DNA from: an uncultured Pseudomonadales bacterium
GTDB lineage: Bacteria > Pseudomonadota > Gammaproteobacteria > Pseudomonadales > Azotimanducaceae
DNA: 64,000 nt
Direction of reading: 5' to 3'
Assembly: GCA_958296025.1 (NCBI GenBank)
Contig: OY282430.1
Coordinates: 1,984,001 to 2,048,000 of the forward strand
Under the pieces are notes generated by a model. It saw only the letters and a program-made list of their open reading frames with translations. It was not told the DNA's origin and searched no databases. Shown here one piece after another: positions 1-9,077 of this stretch (its first letter is position 1; each line of letters begins with the position of its first letter). A program made the position numbers and the translations under genes.

Positions 1-1559
1 CCTGATCCCCGCTTAAGAAATCGTTGAAGTGCTTTGAAAGGCGCACCGTGCAAGGGTTTTTCCGGCAAAATGCCGGTTGCACAAAAACCACCCTGCAGGT
101 GCGCCGATGGCAAGCACAGCACCCCGCCCGCTGAAGGTTGAGCACGAGTTCACGGACGTCCGCTTGACCGGCTTCGGGGGCTGGTCCGCCTTGGCCCTGA
201 CGGCGGAGCGTCTGGGTCTTTTCGGGAATTTGGCGGAGGGCGTGTCGGTCAAGGTTCGGCGGCGCGGGGCGTCGGACGGCGAGTCGCTTTGGGCGCTGGT
301 GGCGTCGCTTGCGGCGGGCGGCGGGGCGCTGTCCGATCTGGATGCGCTGAGGGCGGACCCGGCGGCGCGTCGGCTGCTGGGGCTGCGCCATGCGCCATCG
401 GGCCGGCGGATGGGGGAGTTTTTGGCGAAGGGCTCCGAGGCGGACTTGGACGGGTTGCTGGAGGCGGCCTGGCGCTTGGCGGGGCGGGTTGCGTCGGTCG
501 TCATTGAGCATGGGGTTGCGGCGAGGGGCTGGGTTCCGGTGTTCGTGGACGGCACGGAGATTGTGGGCTGTGGGCGTCCGGGCGGCTGCATCCGGGCGGG
601 ATCCACGCGGCGCACGGCTGGCGGAGCAAATGGAGTCGGACGTGGTTCCGCTGCTGCCCGAGGGGACGCCCGTTTGGGTTCGGGCGGACAACGCCCACTA
701 CGGTTGGCGCCTCGTGGAGTGTTGCCGCAAGAAAAAGTGGGACTGCTCGGTCAGCGTCACGCACCCCAACTGCAAGGCCCCGGTGCTGGCGCAGCTGGAA
801 GGCCTGCCGGAGTCCGCCTGGGAGGACGTCGGCCTTTGCGAGGAGGCGGTGCTGGTGCGCCACAGGCCGGATGGATGGGTCGAGCACCCCTACGTCGTGG
901 TCCGCAAGTTCCTCGAGGGCGCCCAAGGGGACCTCTTTCCCGTCCACACGGTCATCCTCGTCTCCCGGGACGACCCCGCCGCTTGCGGAGTTGGTGCGCC
1001 GCCACCGAGGCAAGCAGGGCCAGGAGAACGCCTTCAAGGGGCCGCTGCGGGACCTGGACCCGCACCACCCGCCCTGCCGCAAGCTCCTAGCCAACCAAGT
1101 CTTTTACGCCTGCGGCCAACTGGCGCAAATGCTCCTGCGCGCCGTGCAGTTCAACCTGCTGCCCAAGTCCGCCCGCAAGCACGGACTGCGACCCCTCATC
1201 CGGCACTTCATCCGAACGGTCGCCCGCCTGGTCAAGGCCGCCGGGCGCCGGCGCCTCGACTTCGCCAAGTCCAACCTCCGACTCGACTGGATTTACAGGG
1301 CGGCGGTTCAACTGGAGTGAGCCGAAACGCCCGGCGAACCCAGCCCGACCTCCGCCGAAACTCGCCTGAACGACCCAAGGCGGGACGCCCTTCGGCCCAA
1401 TGGCCGAAAAACACCCCTCCCGCCAAGCCCCCCACCGCTTCACAGCACCCAACAAACGCCAAACCCGGCGCAAACGCCCCGCCAGACCTTGGCGTCAGCT
1501 CGGACCGCCGCCAAATTTCCCAAAACTCCGCCCAGCAGACCCTTATTGGGGGATTAAGG
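1..1559 (+). mobile_element. Decayed IS1380-family-like insertion sequence
   Basis: The left end begins cctgatcccc at base 1. Near 1541-1559 the sequence, read on the other strand, begins ccttaatccccc and ends taag a few bases later, as the left end also does. These are imperfect terminal inverted repeats of about 18 bases. Between them lies one transposase reading frame broken by frameshifts. The size is close to what is usual for IS1380 elements. The left flank is outside the window, so a target-site duplication cannot be checked and the true left edge could lie further left. The element looks unable to move by itself. Confidence 0.7.
107..1320 (+). pseudogene. IS1380-family DDE transposase, frameshifted
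   Basis: Three successive frames together read as one IS1380-type transposase. The first frame (to about 600) has the N-terminal region and the VFVDGTEI strand carrying the first catalytic Asp. After about 600 the frame changes and continues with VPLLPEGTPVWVRADNAHY and VILVSRDD, the second catalytic region. Near 978 it shifts again to LAELVRRHRGKQGQENAFKG, the hallmark C-terminal segment, and ends with TGA at 1320. Part of the region between the first Asp and the LHPGG segment also appears to be deleted. With two frameshifts and a deletion it cannot make a full transposase. Either ATG 77 or ATG 107 could have been the start. Confidence 0.85.
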
Positions 1560-1633
1560 CTGAAATCTTCCACCGACTTGCCTTCTCTTCCTACAATTCG
1601 ACTCTACACCGCCTTCTGCGAAATGGTTGGCCG

Positions 1634-1666
1634 ACGGACGCGGGTTCGACTCCCGCCGCCTCCATC
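1634..1666 (+). other. tmRNA (ssrA) 3'-end fragment, probable att site
   Basis: The stretch beginning cggacgcgggttcgactc and ending tccatca closely matches the T-arm and acceptor 3' end of bacterial tmRNA, whose usual terminus is ctccacca. No other part of tmRNA is recognisable upstream. Integrases commonly use the ssrA 3' end as attachment site and leave such duplicated ends. The degenerate final CCATCA suggests an old distal att copy. Because the fragment is on the plus strand, a simple model puts the integrated element and the intact ssrA to the left, outside the window. Confidence 0.6.
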
Positions 1667-1817
1667 ACTCCGCAACGTCCGCAAACGGATGGCTGGGGTG
1701 ATCTAGCCACCGATGCTGCGGTGCAACTATTCCGCCAACTTTGCGAACGAGCCTCCCTCGAACACCTGCCGCCTTTAGGCGGTTTGCGGGAAAACTCGGT
1801 ATCGGCGTTCCACTTGT

Positions 1818-4800
1818 TTACGACGCAAAACTACCGCGCGGAAGAAGGGGCTTCCACTCTCGGTCATTAACCCTCCCCGCGCACCAGAACACCGGGAGCG
1901 TATTGTTCGGTACGGTATTGTGGAACGACACGAGCGCAGCCATGTTCCCGAAGCCCAACGGGTTTTGAGGTGCCAGATGCCGGCCGATCTGGAGCATCAC
2001 GTGCTGTGCAAATGCCCTCTCGTCCTCGTCCTTAAAGATGCTAGCCCCAGGGGCGAAGGCCCTTACCTCGTCGTCGAAGGTGGTCATCGGTAAGATATGC
2101 ACATCCGGGAACTTTCGCCTCACCCGCCTAATCGCCTCTGGAAACGCTGTCTGCAGGCAGCACACCACGCGACCTTCCTTCGCGACCTTCGAAAACAGCC
2201 GGCTATCCAGCGACCAGAGCCTGTCAAGGCCTCTCGCAAGTGTGTTTCCCGTTCCCGCGAAGTCGTCTACCACGACGAGAATGGGATCATCGTTCAAGTG
2301 GCCTCGTAGCCACGTGGGCATTCCTTCAACCCCACTGCACTTGCCCGGGCTCATGCGTTTGGCGAGCTCTCGGGCGGTAGTCGCACCACTTTTTGTTTCC
2401 GGGTCCACATAGCCGAGGTAGAGGTTGTCTCGCCTTCGCCTGACCATGCGCCATGCGCCTTCACCGACGTCCTGCCTCCTCGCGTTGAGCGCTTCCTCCA
2501 TCTTCGCAAGTCCGTTGACACTTGACCCCTCGTTGACGAAACCCTGCTCCACTAATCGCTTCAACAGAAGGAACGCCACCTCAATGCGCCCGTCGTCGTC
2601 GAATTGGCGCAGCCACCGCCGGATTTCTGCCACATCCTTCTGCTTCCCAAAGTAGACTAGACGGTCCGAAACGGACAGGAGATCGTCTTCGTCTATCGGG
2701 AAGGTCGATTGTTCCACATTGACCAATGGCCTCGCCTCTTCGATCTCACCCTTGGCACCCAGATCCCGGTGGAACGACCGCCACATCGACATCAGTTGCG
2801 CTTCGCCGTCCTCAAGCAGCCAGTCGCGGAAGACGGGCAGTTCGACTTCCATAGGTGGTGTTTCATCACGTTTCTGCCTGAATATCACCCGCCTGTTTAA
2901 CAGTCCGTTCTCGACCTTTTTGAGATCCTCTAACTGCAGTGAATCCTGCACTTCCACACGGAGCTGTTTCTGTGCTTCGACTAGATCTTCGAGCGACTCG
3001 TATCCCCCAGAGCCAAGCGTTGCAACGCACGCCAAGAAGAGGCAGTTGTCGGCCACGGCCTGAAGCTTCGCATCAGGATCGAGCACAGGCACATCCTCCC
3101 AGAAGTGCGCGAAATTCGTGGGCCCGAGTTCCCGCACCAAGCTTCGATGCACATACTCGAAGTCGCTGCTCCCTACGAATGTCCGCCGTTCTTGGGCGCA
3201 GCGCCAAAACACCTTGCCTGCGACCAGATGCATGTAGAAGGGGTTGCCACGGCAATACTCCACGATGCTCTTGACGGCTTCACTGTCGTATTCGATCATC
3301 CCCGCTACCGGCTCCGTAATGAGCGCCTCGCAATCCGTCTGCTCTTCGATCCGGTCCAGCGACCTGTTGACCCACTTGTTCAAGTCGGCTAAATGCCTGC
3401 TGTAGATGGTGTTCATCCGCTCACTACCCACGAACATGAACGTCAGACCGGCCTCCGAGAGCGAGCGAAGCGCCTTGACAAATTGCTTTCCGCGCTCGCC
3501 CAGATAGAAAGCAGGGTTGAGGTCGTCGAACTCGTCAATGATGACCAGCATCTTTCTGCGGCTCGCACGGACCAGACCATCAGTGATGGAAACCAGCCGC
3601 CCCAACCCGGCACGGAACTCGTGCTCCGCCGGCACATCGATCGTCATACCCAGCGCATCCACTAACCGCGTCGCAACCGTGTGTCCTAGCTGCCCTTCAT
3701 GCAGCGACGCCAATTCACCCATCCTAAGAACGATGCACACGATGTCTTTTCGGTCATCCAAATTGCCTGCCAGTACTTGGAGAACGGAGGTCTTCCCAAC
3801 GCGCTTCTGTCCCCACAGGAAGGTCGACGTCTCGTTCGATACATGGTACTCAAGCTCGGCAAGAACCGAGTCGCGTCCGTAGAGGTTCCTTTTCTCTCGG
3901 ATTGGATTGATCGCGTAGGGGGGATTCTTGAGCAGGTAGTCCCAGTCCGGCTGCGTACCCTGTTGCTCAAATACTAAGTGCTGGTCGAAGGCCAACGGCT
4001 TTCCGTTTATCATCTCGCACTCAAACACCGCATTCAACTCGACCGGACCATCTCTCTGGACCTCGCTGAGCTTGAGGCGAATCAAGCGCTCGGTGTGGGG
4101 CGGTAGGTCAAATGGGTCAGAAGGTTCCGATGCCGACAGTACAGGCGAACCGGCCGACCCGACCGCTTTGACCTGGACCGATCGCGCTGTCCCTTCGCCA
4201 TCGTTGATCACGCATGCGGGGAACACGAGATCGTCGCCATGTCTTGCTAGATCGAGTTTGAAGGTGCTGCTTGCAATCTGTATTGAGGGCCTCATCATCT
4301 CCTCGCTCGCACGGGTCCCTTCCTCTACTAGGCGCGACATGTGGGTCGCGACCGGTTCCAGCACCATCGTTCGAATTCGGTGGCCTAAGTCCCCGTCCAG
4401 CGAGTCGAGTGTCCTTTGCAGTTGGCGACGCAAGTCCCTTGCTCGCCTCGGAATCCCCTCCGCCTCGTACCTCTCGCAGCTCTCACAGAACTTGCGGAAC
4501 AACGAGCCGAGCAGCACCTCTATATCGTGGAGGGTCTGTTGTTCACCCCAAAGCGCGTACGGCGCATACGAGTGTGCATGCTTTATGACTTCCGTCGACG
4601 GCAGCTTGGCGGCAACGGCGGTTGATCGGCAGAAGCTTTTCACCGCCCCCACCAGCGCCAACTGAAGCTCCTTGGTCTTCACCGTTGCGGTGCGCATTAT
4701 TGCCGCTGGACTTGCTCTTCCTCGGATGCCGAATAGCGATCGCAGCGACTCTGCCACCCGATAGTTCACGTCCCCCACCCTTGCTGGCAGATCGCGGCCT

Positions 4801-5399
4801 GTGTCCTCCATCCGCAATGTCGCATGCACAACCGCCCGAGCCAGCAGATCGTCAACAAACTTGTCGACGTTTTTCAAAAGGTCTCCGATGTCGTTGACTT
4901 CCACGTCAATAGGATTGGACGACGCCCAACGTGAGACGATGTTTACGAATGTCATCTCAACGTCGGCTTCGTCGACCGACCGGAGCTGCGACGCATACGC
5001 TTCCCCTACACCGAGGTTGTCGCCATTCATGCGATAGCGGTCGAGGATCGCTTGGAACCCCTCGATCCCCTCCACCAACCCACCGAGGTCCGTGCCACCA
5101 TCCGAACCTAACCCATCCTCACGTTCCGGCGGCGTCTCATCCGGTACTTCAACCAGAAGTCGGACCGAAGGCTGGCGTCCGTCTTGCAAGGCAAGATCAT
5201 CGGGAAACCCTTTCACGAGATCCCGCATCGTCTTTGCGCCGTAGTTGATTTCCCGGAACTGCCTATCCGTCCGCTGCAGGAGGCGGTTTTTGAGTACGCC
5301 GAGCTGCATGATTTGCCAATCCGGTTTCCCCTTAGCTTTCGCATCAGCAAACGCTGCAACCAAGAGTTCGCGCAACTCCATCTCTTTTGTTTTGTTCAC
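1818..5399 (-). CDS. LOTUS/OST-HTH - STAND-like ATPase - PRTase-like fusion protein (candidate defence protein)
   Basis: A 1193-residue multidomain protein. Residues about 6-77 look like an OST-HTH/LOTUS domain (KPDWQIMQLGVLKNRLLQ, then a YG motif), a fold known to bind RNA. An acidic linker and a long helical region follow, then an Ig-like segment near 400-470. A P-loop ATPase comes next, with YGRD before Walker A GQKRVGKTS (about 529-537) and Walker B MLVIIDEFDD (about 617-626). The C-terminal third has a phosphoribosyltransferase-type loop (VVVDDFAGTGNT, about 1040-1051) and the end motif VPNNTLPVFW, as in PRTase-CE-like conflict domains. The GTG start is chosen because GAGGG lies 5 bases upstream. 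Two unknown genes lie upstream on the same strand and a tmRNA-type scar lies downstream. A role in antiphage defence is inferred from architecture and context; the PRTase substrate is unknown. Confidence 0.8.
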   Translation of the reverse strand: MNKTKEMELRELLVAAFADAKAKGKPDWQIMQLGVLKNRLLQRTDRQFREINYGAKTMRDLVKGFPDDLALQDGRQPSVRLLVEVPDETPPEREDGLGSDGGTDLGGLVEGIEGFQAILDRYRMNGDNLGVGEAYASQLRSVDEADVEMTFVNIVSRWASSNPIDVEVNDIGDLLKNVDKFVDDLLARAVVHATLRMEDTGRDLPARVGDVNYRVAESLRSLFGIRGRASPAAIMRTATVKTKELQLALVGAVKSFCRSTAVAAKLPSTEVIKHAHSYAPYALWGEQQTLHDIEVLLGSLFRKFCESCERYEAEGIPRRARDLRRQLQRTLDSLDGDLGHRIRTMVLEPVATHMSRLVEEGTRASEEMMRPSIQIASSTFKLDLARHGDDLVFPACVINDGEGTARSVQVKAVGSAGSPVLSASEPSDPFDLPPHTERLIRLKLSEVQRDGPVELNAVFECEMINGKPLAFDQHLVFEQQGTQPDWDYLLKNPPYAINPIREKRNLYGRDSVLAELEYHVSNETSTFLWGQKRVGKTSVLQVLAGNLDDRKDIVCIVLRMGELASLHEGQLGHTVATRLVDALGMTIDVPAEHEFRAGLGRLVSITDGLVRASRRKMLVIIDEFDDLNPAFYLGERGKQFVKALRSLSEAGLTFMFVGSERMNTIYSRHLADLNKWVNRSLDRIEEQTDCEALITEPVAGMIEYDSEAVKSIVEYCRGNPFYMHLVAGKVFWRCAQERRTFVGSSDFEYVHRSLVRELGPTNFAHFWEDVPVLDPDAKLQAVADNCLFLACVATLGSGGYESLEDLVEAQKQLRVEVQDSLQLEDLKKVENGLLNRRVIFRQKRDETPPMEVELPVFRDWLLEDGEAQLMSMWRSFHRDLGAKGEIEEARPLVNVEQSTFPIDEDDLLSVSDRLVYFGKQKDVAEIRRWLRQFDDDGRIEVAFLLLKRLVEQGFVNEGSSVNGLAKMEEALNARRQDVGEGAWRMVRRRRDNLYLGYVDPETKSGATTARELAKRMSPGKCSGVEGMPTWLRGHLNDDPILVVVDDFAGTGNTLARGLDRLWSLDSRLFSKVAKEGRVVCCLQTAFPEAIRRVRRKFPDVHILPMTTFDDEVRAFAPGASIFKDEDERAFAQHVMLQIGRHLAPQNPLGFGNMAALVSFHNTVPNNTLPVFWCAGRVNDREWKPLLPRGSFAS

Positions 5400-5667
5400 T
5401 TATGCCCTCAAAAAACTAATGCTTCTCCCCGCCCCTAGTTGACGAGAACCAACGCTACGCTTGAATTGGCTCGTCCCACCGACATCACTGCTCTCCCACA
5501 AACTTTCCAACTCTTGGGAGCTTGGCCTCCGTTTTTATACCATGCGATTCTCCAGAATCCTCCAAGCATTCATGCTTTAAAATACGGGTTTTGGTTGGCT
5601 TCATCGGCCTAATCTCCGTAGTGCCTGTTGCCGATACGCGAGTTGCGTACCCAACTCCACTTTGCAG

Positions 5668-6348
5668 CTATGACGCCGCTAACGCGATGCGCTGCTCCAC
5701 TTCCCTTTGGAGATCATCCCGCTGTATACCCAGTTCAAACCTAAATCGAACGAGCAGCCTTTGGTACAAATCGAGCTCGCAGTTTTGCTTGGCCCCGGCC
5801 AACTGGCGAATGGCAAGGTCTTCGCGCCGAAGCGGGCCGCATCTGCGCAAGAGAAGAAGCGCCGCGTTGCCGCGTTCGGATAGGTGTTGCCCGCGCCATG
5901 CCGCGTTTCCTAATTCCTTATCAAATTCCGTTCGCGCTTCATCGACCAATCTGGTTCGGAGTTCCGCGAAGAGAGCCTGCGTAGCAGTGGCTATCCAGCA
6001 TCCCGATTCGTGGGTTCTTACGAAGGACACCTCGGAACCGTCGAGTTGAATTCCCGCATCGGCCGCGGCTTGAATGAACCCTGCCCCTGCTACAACTGCC
6101 GCTTCGCCGGACGCTATTGACTGCCTGTGCTCATCAGGGAGCAGCGTCGCGAGTTCGGATGCCTCGGACGGGTCAGCAACAGCCAAGGCCCGTTGATGGT
6201 TTCGCCAATTGAGTCTGCGAGCGACGTAAAGCGTGTTGGGATCGCCTTCGAAAGAGAGCAGTGGGTGGCAAATATGCAGTTGATCGCCAATGTCGGCGAC
6301 GGCCGTGTCGAACCCACGCAACACCGCGGTTTCGTGCTTGTCAAACAT
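5668..6348 (-). CDS. Unknown protein, second gene of a two-gene accessory cassette
   Basis: A 226-residue protein that I do not recognise. There is no signal peptide or membrane segment. The C-terminal half is helical and charged (LLLLRRCGPLRREDLAIRQL, then a long amphipathic helix). Its ATG lies 8 bases inside the end of the upstream 253-residue gene, so the two are very probably translated together. A decayed partial copy of this gene, with a stop codon and a frameshift, lies at 8678-9068, so it belongs to a duplicating or recombining accessory module. The 268 bases between it and the LOTUS-ATPase gene hold no gene that I can see. Confidence 0.6.
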   Translation of the reverse strand: MFDKHETAVLRGFDTAVADIGDQLHICHPLLSFEGDPNTLYVARRLNWRNHQRALAVADPSEASELATLLPDEHRQSIASGEAAVVAGAGFIQAAADAGIQLDGSEVSFVRTHESGCWIATATQALFAELRTRLVDEARTEFDKELGNAAWRGQHLSERGNAALLLLRRCGPLRREDLAIRQLAGAKQNCELDLYQRLLVRFRFELGIQRDDLQREVEQRIALAAS

Positions 6349-7102
6349 TAGCAGCCTCCAGCACCATTCGATCCTCTACCGCCTGCACTACGGACTCGTC
6401 TTCCGCAGGCACGACGACGTAATCCTTCACCCATCGGTAGATACGGCTACTCTCGCGCTCCGTCAGCGAACTATCCCAAAGCCAAAGGAGATAGGTGTCA
6501 CGATGGATTTCTTTCATGTAAGCCGCCCGCAGCTCAAGACGACCAACGACTAGATCATGAGGGACGCGGACCTCCCAGGTCCAAGCCCGCTTGTCGTTCG
6601 TGCATCTCTTGATGATGGTGCCCCTCAAGTCCTGTAGCTCGCTTCCGGTTCCTGGCGCGATGCCTTTGATGTAGTCGGAGATCGTGCCGTAGTGGGTGCG
6701 GATGTATTGCTCGAACGCTGTTCTCCAATCCACGAGCGGCACATCGTGGTCCTGAAAGAACGTGCGCCGCCCGGCCCCATCGAGTTCAGGACGGGTTGCC
6801 ACCGTGCCCAACCACAAGCCGCCGCTGTCGAAAGGGGTGGCCCCCTTCGCATCCAAAGGCCAATCAGCCTCTCCGACTTCGCTCAGCACAAACACTATGA
6901 GGCCAAAGCTCTCCTCCGCCCGCAGGACGTAGAAGTAGTAGGGCTTGCCACCTATGCCAAGCTCGCGCTCCGCTTCCAGCGTTTGCTCTGAAGCCTTGGG
7001 CGTGGGCCACTCTCCCCGGACCGCGCTGGTCATCAGTACACGCCAATCCCCACCACCGTGAACGGGGCTTTGGCGCAACCCTCGAATCAGCAAGCTGTTC
7101 AT
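6341..7102 (-). CDS. Unknown protein, first gene of a two-gene accessory cassette
   Basis: A 253-residue soluble protein of unrecognised family. Visible features are a mixed alpha/beta composition with blocks such as YYFYVLRAEE, GGLWLGTVAT, HYGTISDYIKG and RAWTWEVRVP. Its stop overlaps the next gene's start by 8 bases. The pair sits between an Rpn-type nuclease gene and the LOTUS-STAND-PRTase gene, all in a region of decayed mobile DNA. A toxin, effector or defence accessory role is possible from position only. It starts with ATG at 7102 and no strong ribosome-binding site was noted. Confidence 0.6.
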   Translation of the reverse strand: MNSLLIRGLRQSPVHGGGDWRVLMTSAVRGEWPTPKASEQTLEAERELGIGGKPYYFYVLRAEESFGLIVFVLSEVGEADWPLDAKGATPFDSGGLWLGTVATRPELDGAGRRTFFQDHDVPLVDWRTAFEQYIRTHYGTISDYIKGIAPGTGSELQDLRGTIIKRCTNDKRAWTWEVRVPHDLVVGRLELRAAYMKEIHRDTYLLWLWDSSLTERESSRIYRWVKDYVVVPAEDESVVQAVEDRMVLEAANV

Positions 7103-7517
7103 AACCTCTGATTGTACTCCCTAAGCCGAGGCATTCGCAGCTAGCGTACGGACTCGCGGTCACCCGCCACGAGTGGTACCGCCGATCTAAGGCCGGCGGC
7201 ATTAAGGACCTCTCTTTCCTGGAACAGCCGGCCGCTGACGCCTCCAGACCAGAAGTGGACACACGGGGACGCACTGCGGCCCCGGCCATTCGGGGCGGGA
7301 TGCATTGGCGCGACGCTGCATCCCAAAGCGTACCATCTGCTAGCGCCAAGCAGCGCTTAGGTTCGGCGCTGTGACGGCGGAACGCTTGACCGGCCTACTG
7401 GCGGCGGGCGGAGATTAAGCCCTTTGAGCGGGGTTCAATGCGCCAAGGGCGAATCTCGCAAGCCACTTTCAGCCAAATCCTACATATTTCCTCTTGCGGA
7501 CCCCCTAATTTGTCTGC
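7103..7517. other. Non-coding/decayed stretch upstream of rpn
   Basis: These 415 bases hold no intact gene. The only recognisable sequence is a short in-frame relic of an rpn 3' end at 7374-7418. The bases just before the rpn start (from 7497, cggaccccctaatttgtc) form the left boundary of a segment that recurs at 9078. The rest looks like worn-out coding DNA without a clear origin. Confidence 0.5.
7374..7418 (+). pseudogene. Relic of an Rpn-family gene 3' part
   Basis: In frame this short stretch reads TAERLTGLLAAGGD followed by a stop. It matches TAERLAGLLE in the C-terminal part of the adjacent intact rpn gene (about 8450-8480). It is too short to function and indicates that an earlier rpn copy in the same orientation was deleted here, leaving its 3' edge. 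Confidence 0.45.
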
Positions 7518-7660
7518 ATGGACCACGACGCCGCCCACAAGTACATCCACGGCCTGCCCGAAGTGGCGGCCGATTTGCTGCGCCTTGTCGCCCTGGGCTG
7601 GGTGGACGAACTGGACCTCGCCACCTTGGATGACCGTTCTTCGGAGTATCTGGACGCCGC
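7497..7660 (+). repeat. Direct repeat, copy A (5' end of the intact rpn gene)
   Basis: From cggaccccctaatttgtc through the first about 47 codons of rpn, this segment is nearly identical to 9078-9240. The sequences to the left of both copies are unrelated, so the shared segment has a sharp left boundary 21 bases before the ATG. This is consistent with movement or recombination of an rpn unit. Confidence 0.75.
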
Positions 7661-8588
7661 CCACCGCAAGCGTCTGGGGGACATGGCTTGGCGGGTGTGC
7701 TTCCGCGAAGGCCGGCTGCGCGGCGGCGGCAAGCCCTGCGTCCTGGTTTTGGTGGAGTTCCAGTCCGAGGTGGACCGGCGCATGGCCAAGCGCATGCGCG
7801 AGTACGCGGAGATGCTGCTGGCTCGGGCGGCCCAAGGCGGCGCACCGGGGCGGAAGGACGGCCGGCCCTGGGTGCTGCCGGTGGTGGTGTACAACGGCAG
7901 CGAGCCCTGGACCGCAGCCGGCCAGGCGAGCGACCTGGCGCCGCTGCCCTCGGAGCGGGCGGCGGCGGACTTGGCGCTGCTGCAGCCCCAGGCGTACCGT
8001 CTTCTGGCGGCGGGCGGGGCCTTGACTTCGGGGGCGCGGCCGGCGGAGGATTGGCCCTTGGACAACCGCGTCTCGGCGACGGTGCGGCTGCAGGCGGCGG
8101 GAACGCCCCAAGCGTTGCTGCCGCGGCTGTTGGAGGAGTCGGCCCGCTTCCCCGGACCGGCGAACCTGGCGTTCCGCCGGGCGCTGCACGCTTGGGCGCG
8201 GGCGCTGTGGGAGCACAAGAGCGGCGGCGCGGGCTTTCCGGCCTTTGAGGAACTTGAGCAAACGAAAGGAGCAGTCATGGCGACGGTGGCGGAAGCGGCC
8301 TGGGACAGGTGGGACGCCAAGGTGCGGGCGGAAGCCTTTGAGCAAGGCATTGAACAGGGCGTCGAACGGGGTGTCGAGCGGGGCGTCCGGCGGGGCGGCG
8401 CACGGCTCATCGGTCGGCAAGCGGCGCTGAAGTTCGGCGGCGAAACGGCGGAGCGCTTGGCCGGCCTGTTGGAGGACCTGGCGGCACAGGAGGATTTGGA
8501 CCGGGTGGGCGACTGGATCCTCGAGTGCGGCAGCGGCGGCGAACTGCTGTCCCGCGTGTCTAGCCTGCTGGCGGACAGGCAGGGGTGA
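7518..8588 (+). CDS. Rpn family recombination-promoting nuclease / putative transposase
   Basis: A 356-residue protein of the Rpn/YhgA-like group, which has a PD-(D/E)XK nuclease fold and is annotated as a putative transposase. Likely catalytic residues are Asp55 (GDMAWRV) and Glu80-x-Gln82 (LVEFQSEVD), followed by the family motif MAKRMREYAEM and the strand LPVVVYNG. The C-terminal region carries the typical repetitive EQGIEQGVERGVERG stretch. In Rpn proteins of other bacteria this nuclease promotes DNA breakage and recombination. The frame is intact with an ATG start, and truncated copies lie on both sides. Expression and activity are unknown. Confidence 0.85.
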   Translation: MDHDAAHKYIHGLPEVAADLLRLVALGWVDELDLATLDDRSSEYLDAAHRKRLGDMAWRVCFREGRLRGGGKPCVLVLVEFQSEVDRRMAKRMREYAEMLLARAAQGGAPGRKDGRPWVLPVVVYNGSEPWTAAGQASDLAPLPSERAAADLALLQPQAYRLLAAGGALTSGARPAEDWPLDNRVSATVRLQAAGTPQALLPRLLEESARFPGPANLAFRRALHAWARALWEHKSGGAGFPAFEELEQTKGAVMATVAEAAWDRWDAKVRAEAFEQGIEQGVERGVERGVRRGGARLIGRQAALKFGGETAERLAGLLEDLAAQEDLDRVGDWILECGSGGELLSRVSSLLADRQG

Positions 8589-8677
8589 GGCCCGCCCGGA
8601 CTGTCGTTCTGCCTTGGATGCCCACCAATCCGACGGCGTTGACAGGCCCTATGTGTCCACTACCCTGTACCGTAGCG

Positions 8678-9068
8678 GCGACGCCGCAAGTTCGACATGC
8701 CGCTTCACTTCCCTGTGGAGGTCATCCCCCTGCGCATCTAGTTCAAGCTCAAATCGAATGAGCAGCCTTCGGTACAGATCGAACTCGCGGCTTTGCTTGG
8801 CCCCGGCCAACTGGCGAATGGCAAGGTCCTCGCGCTGAAGCGGCTCGCATCTGCGCAAGAGGAGAAGGGCCGCGTTGTCGCGTTCAGACAGGTATTGCCC
8901 GCAACGTGCCTCGTCCCCCAAACGCCTCGTCAAACGCCGTCCGCGCTTCATCGACCAATTTGGTTTTGAGTTTCGCGAAGAGTGCCTGCGTAGCAGTGCT
9001 TATCCAGCACTCCGATTCCTAGGTTCTTGCGAAAGACATCTCGGAACCGTCGAATTGGATTCCCGCTG
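8678..9068 (-). pseudogene. Decayed partial copy of the 226-residue cassette gene
   Basis: Reading on the minus strand from about 9068, the sequence parallels the C-terminal half of the gene at 5668-6348, for example SECWISTATQALFAKL against SGCWIATATQALFAEL and LAIRQLAGAKQ in both. It contains an in-frame TAG near 9022, a frameshift near 8950, and has lost the terminal stop, so it is not functional. Its upstream half is missing, replaced at 9078 by the start of an rpn fragment. Confidence 0.8.
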
Positions 9069-9077
9069 CCCCTATTA

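Noticed and set aside
7395-8420. 341-codon minus-strand frame opposite rpn
   Set aside because: It is the antisense of the rpn gene; the plus strand carries the recognisable nuclease motifs.
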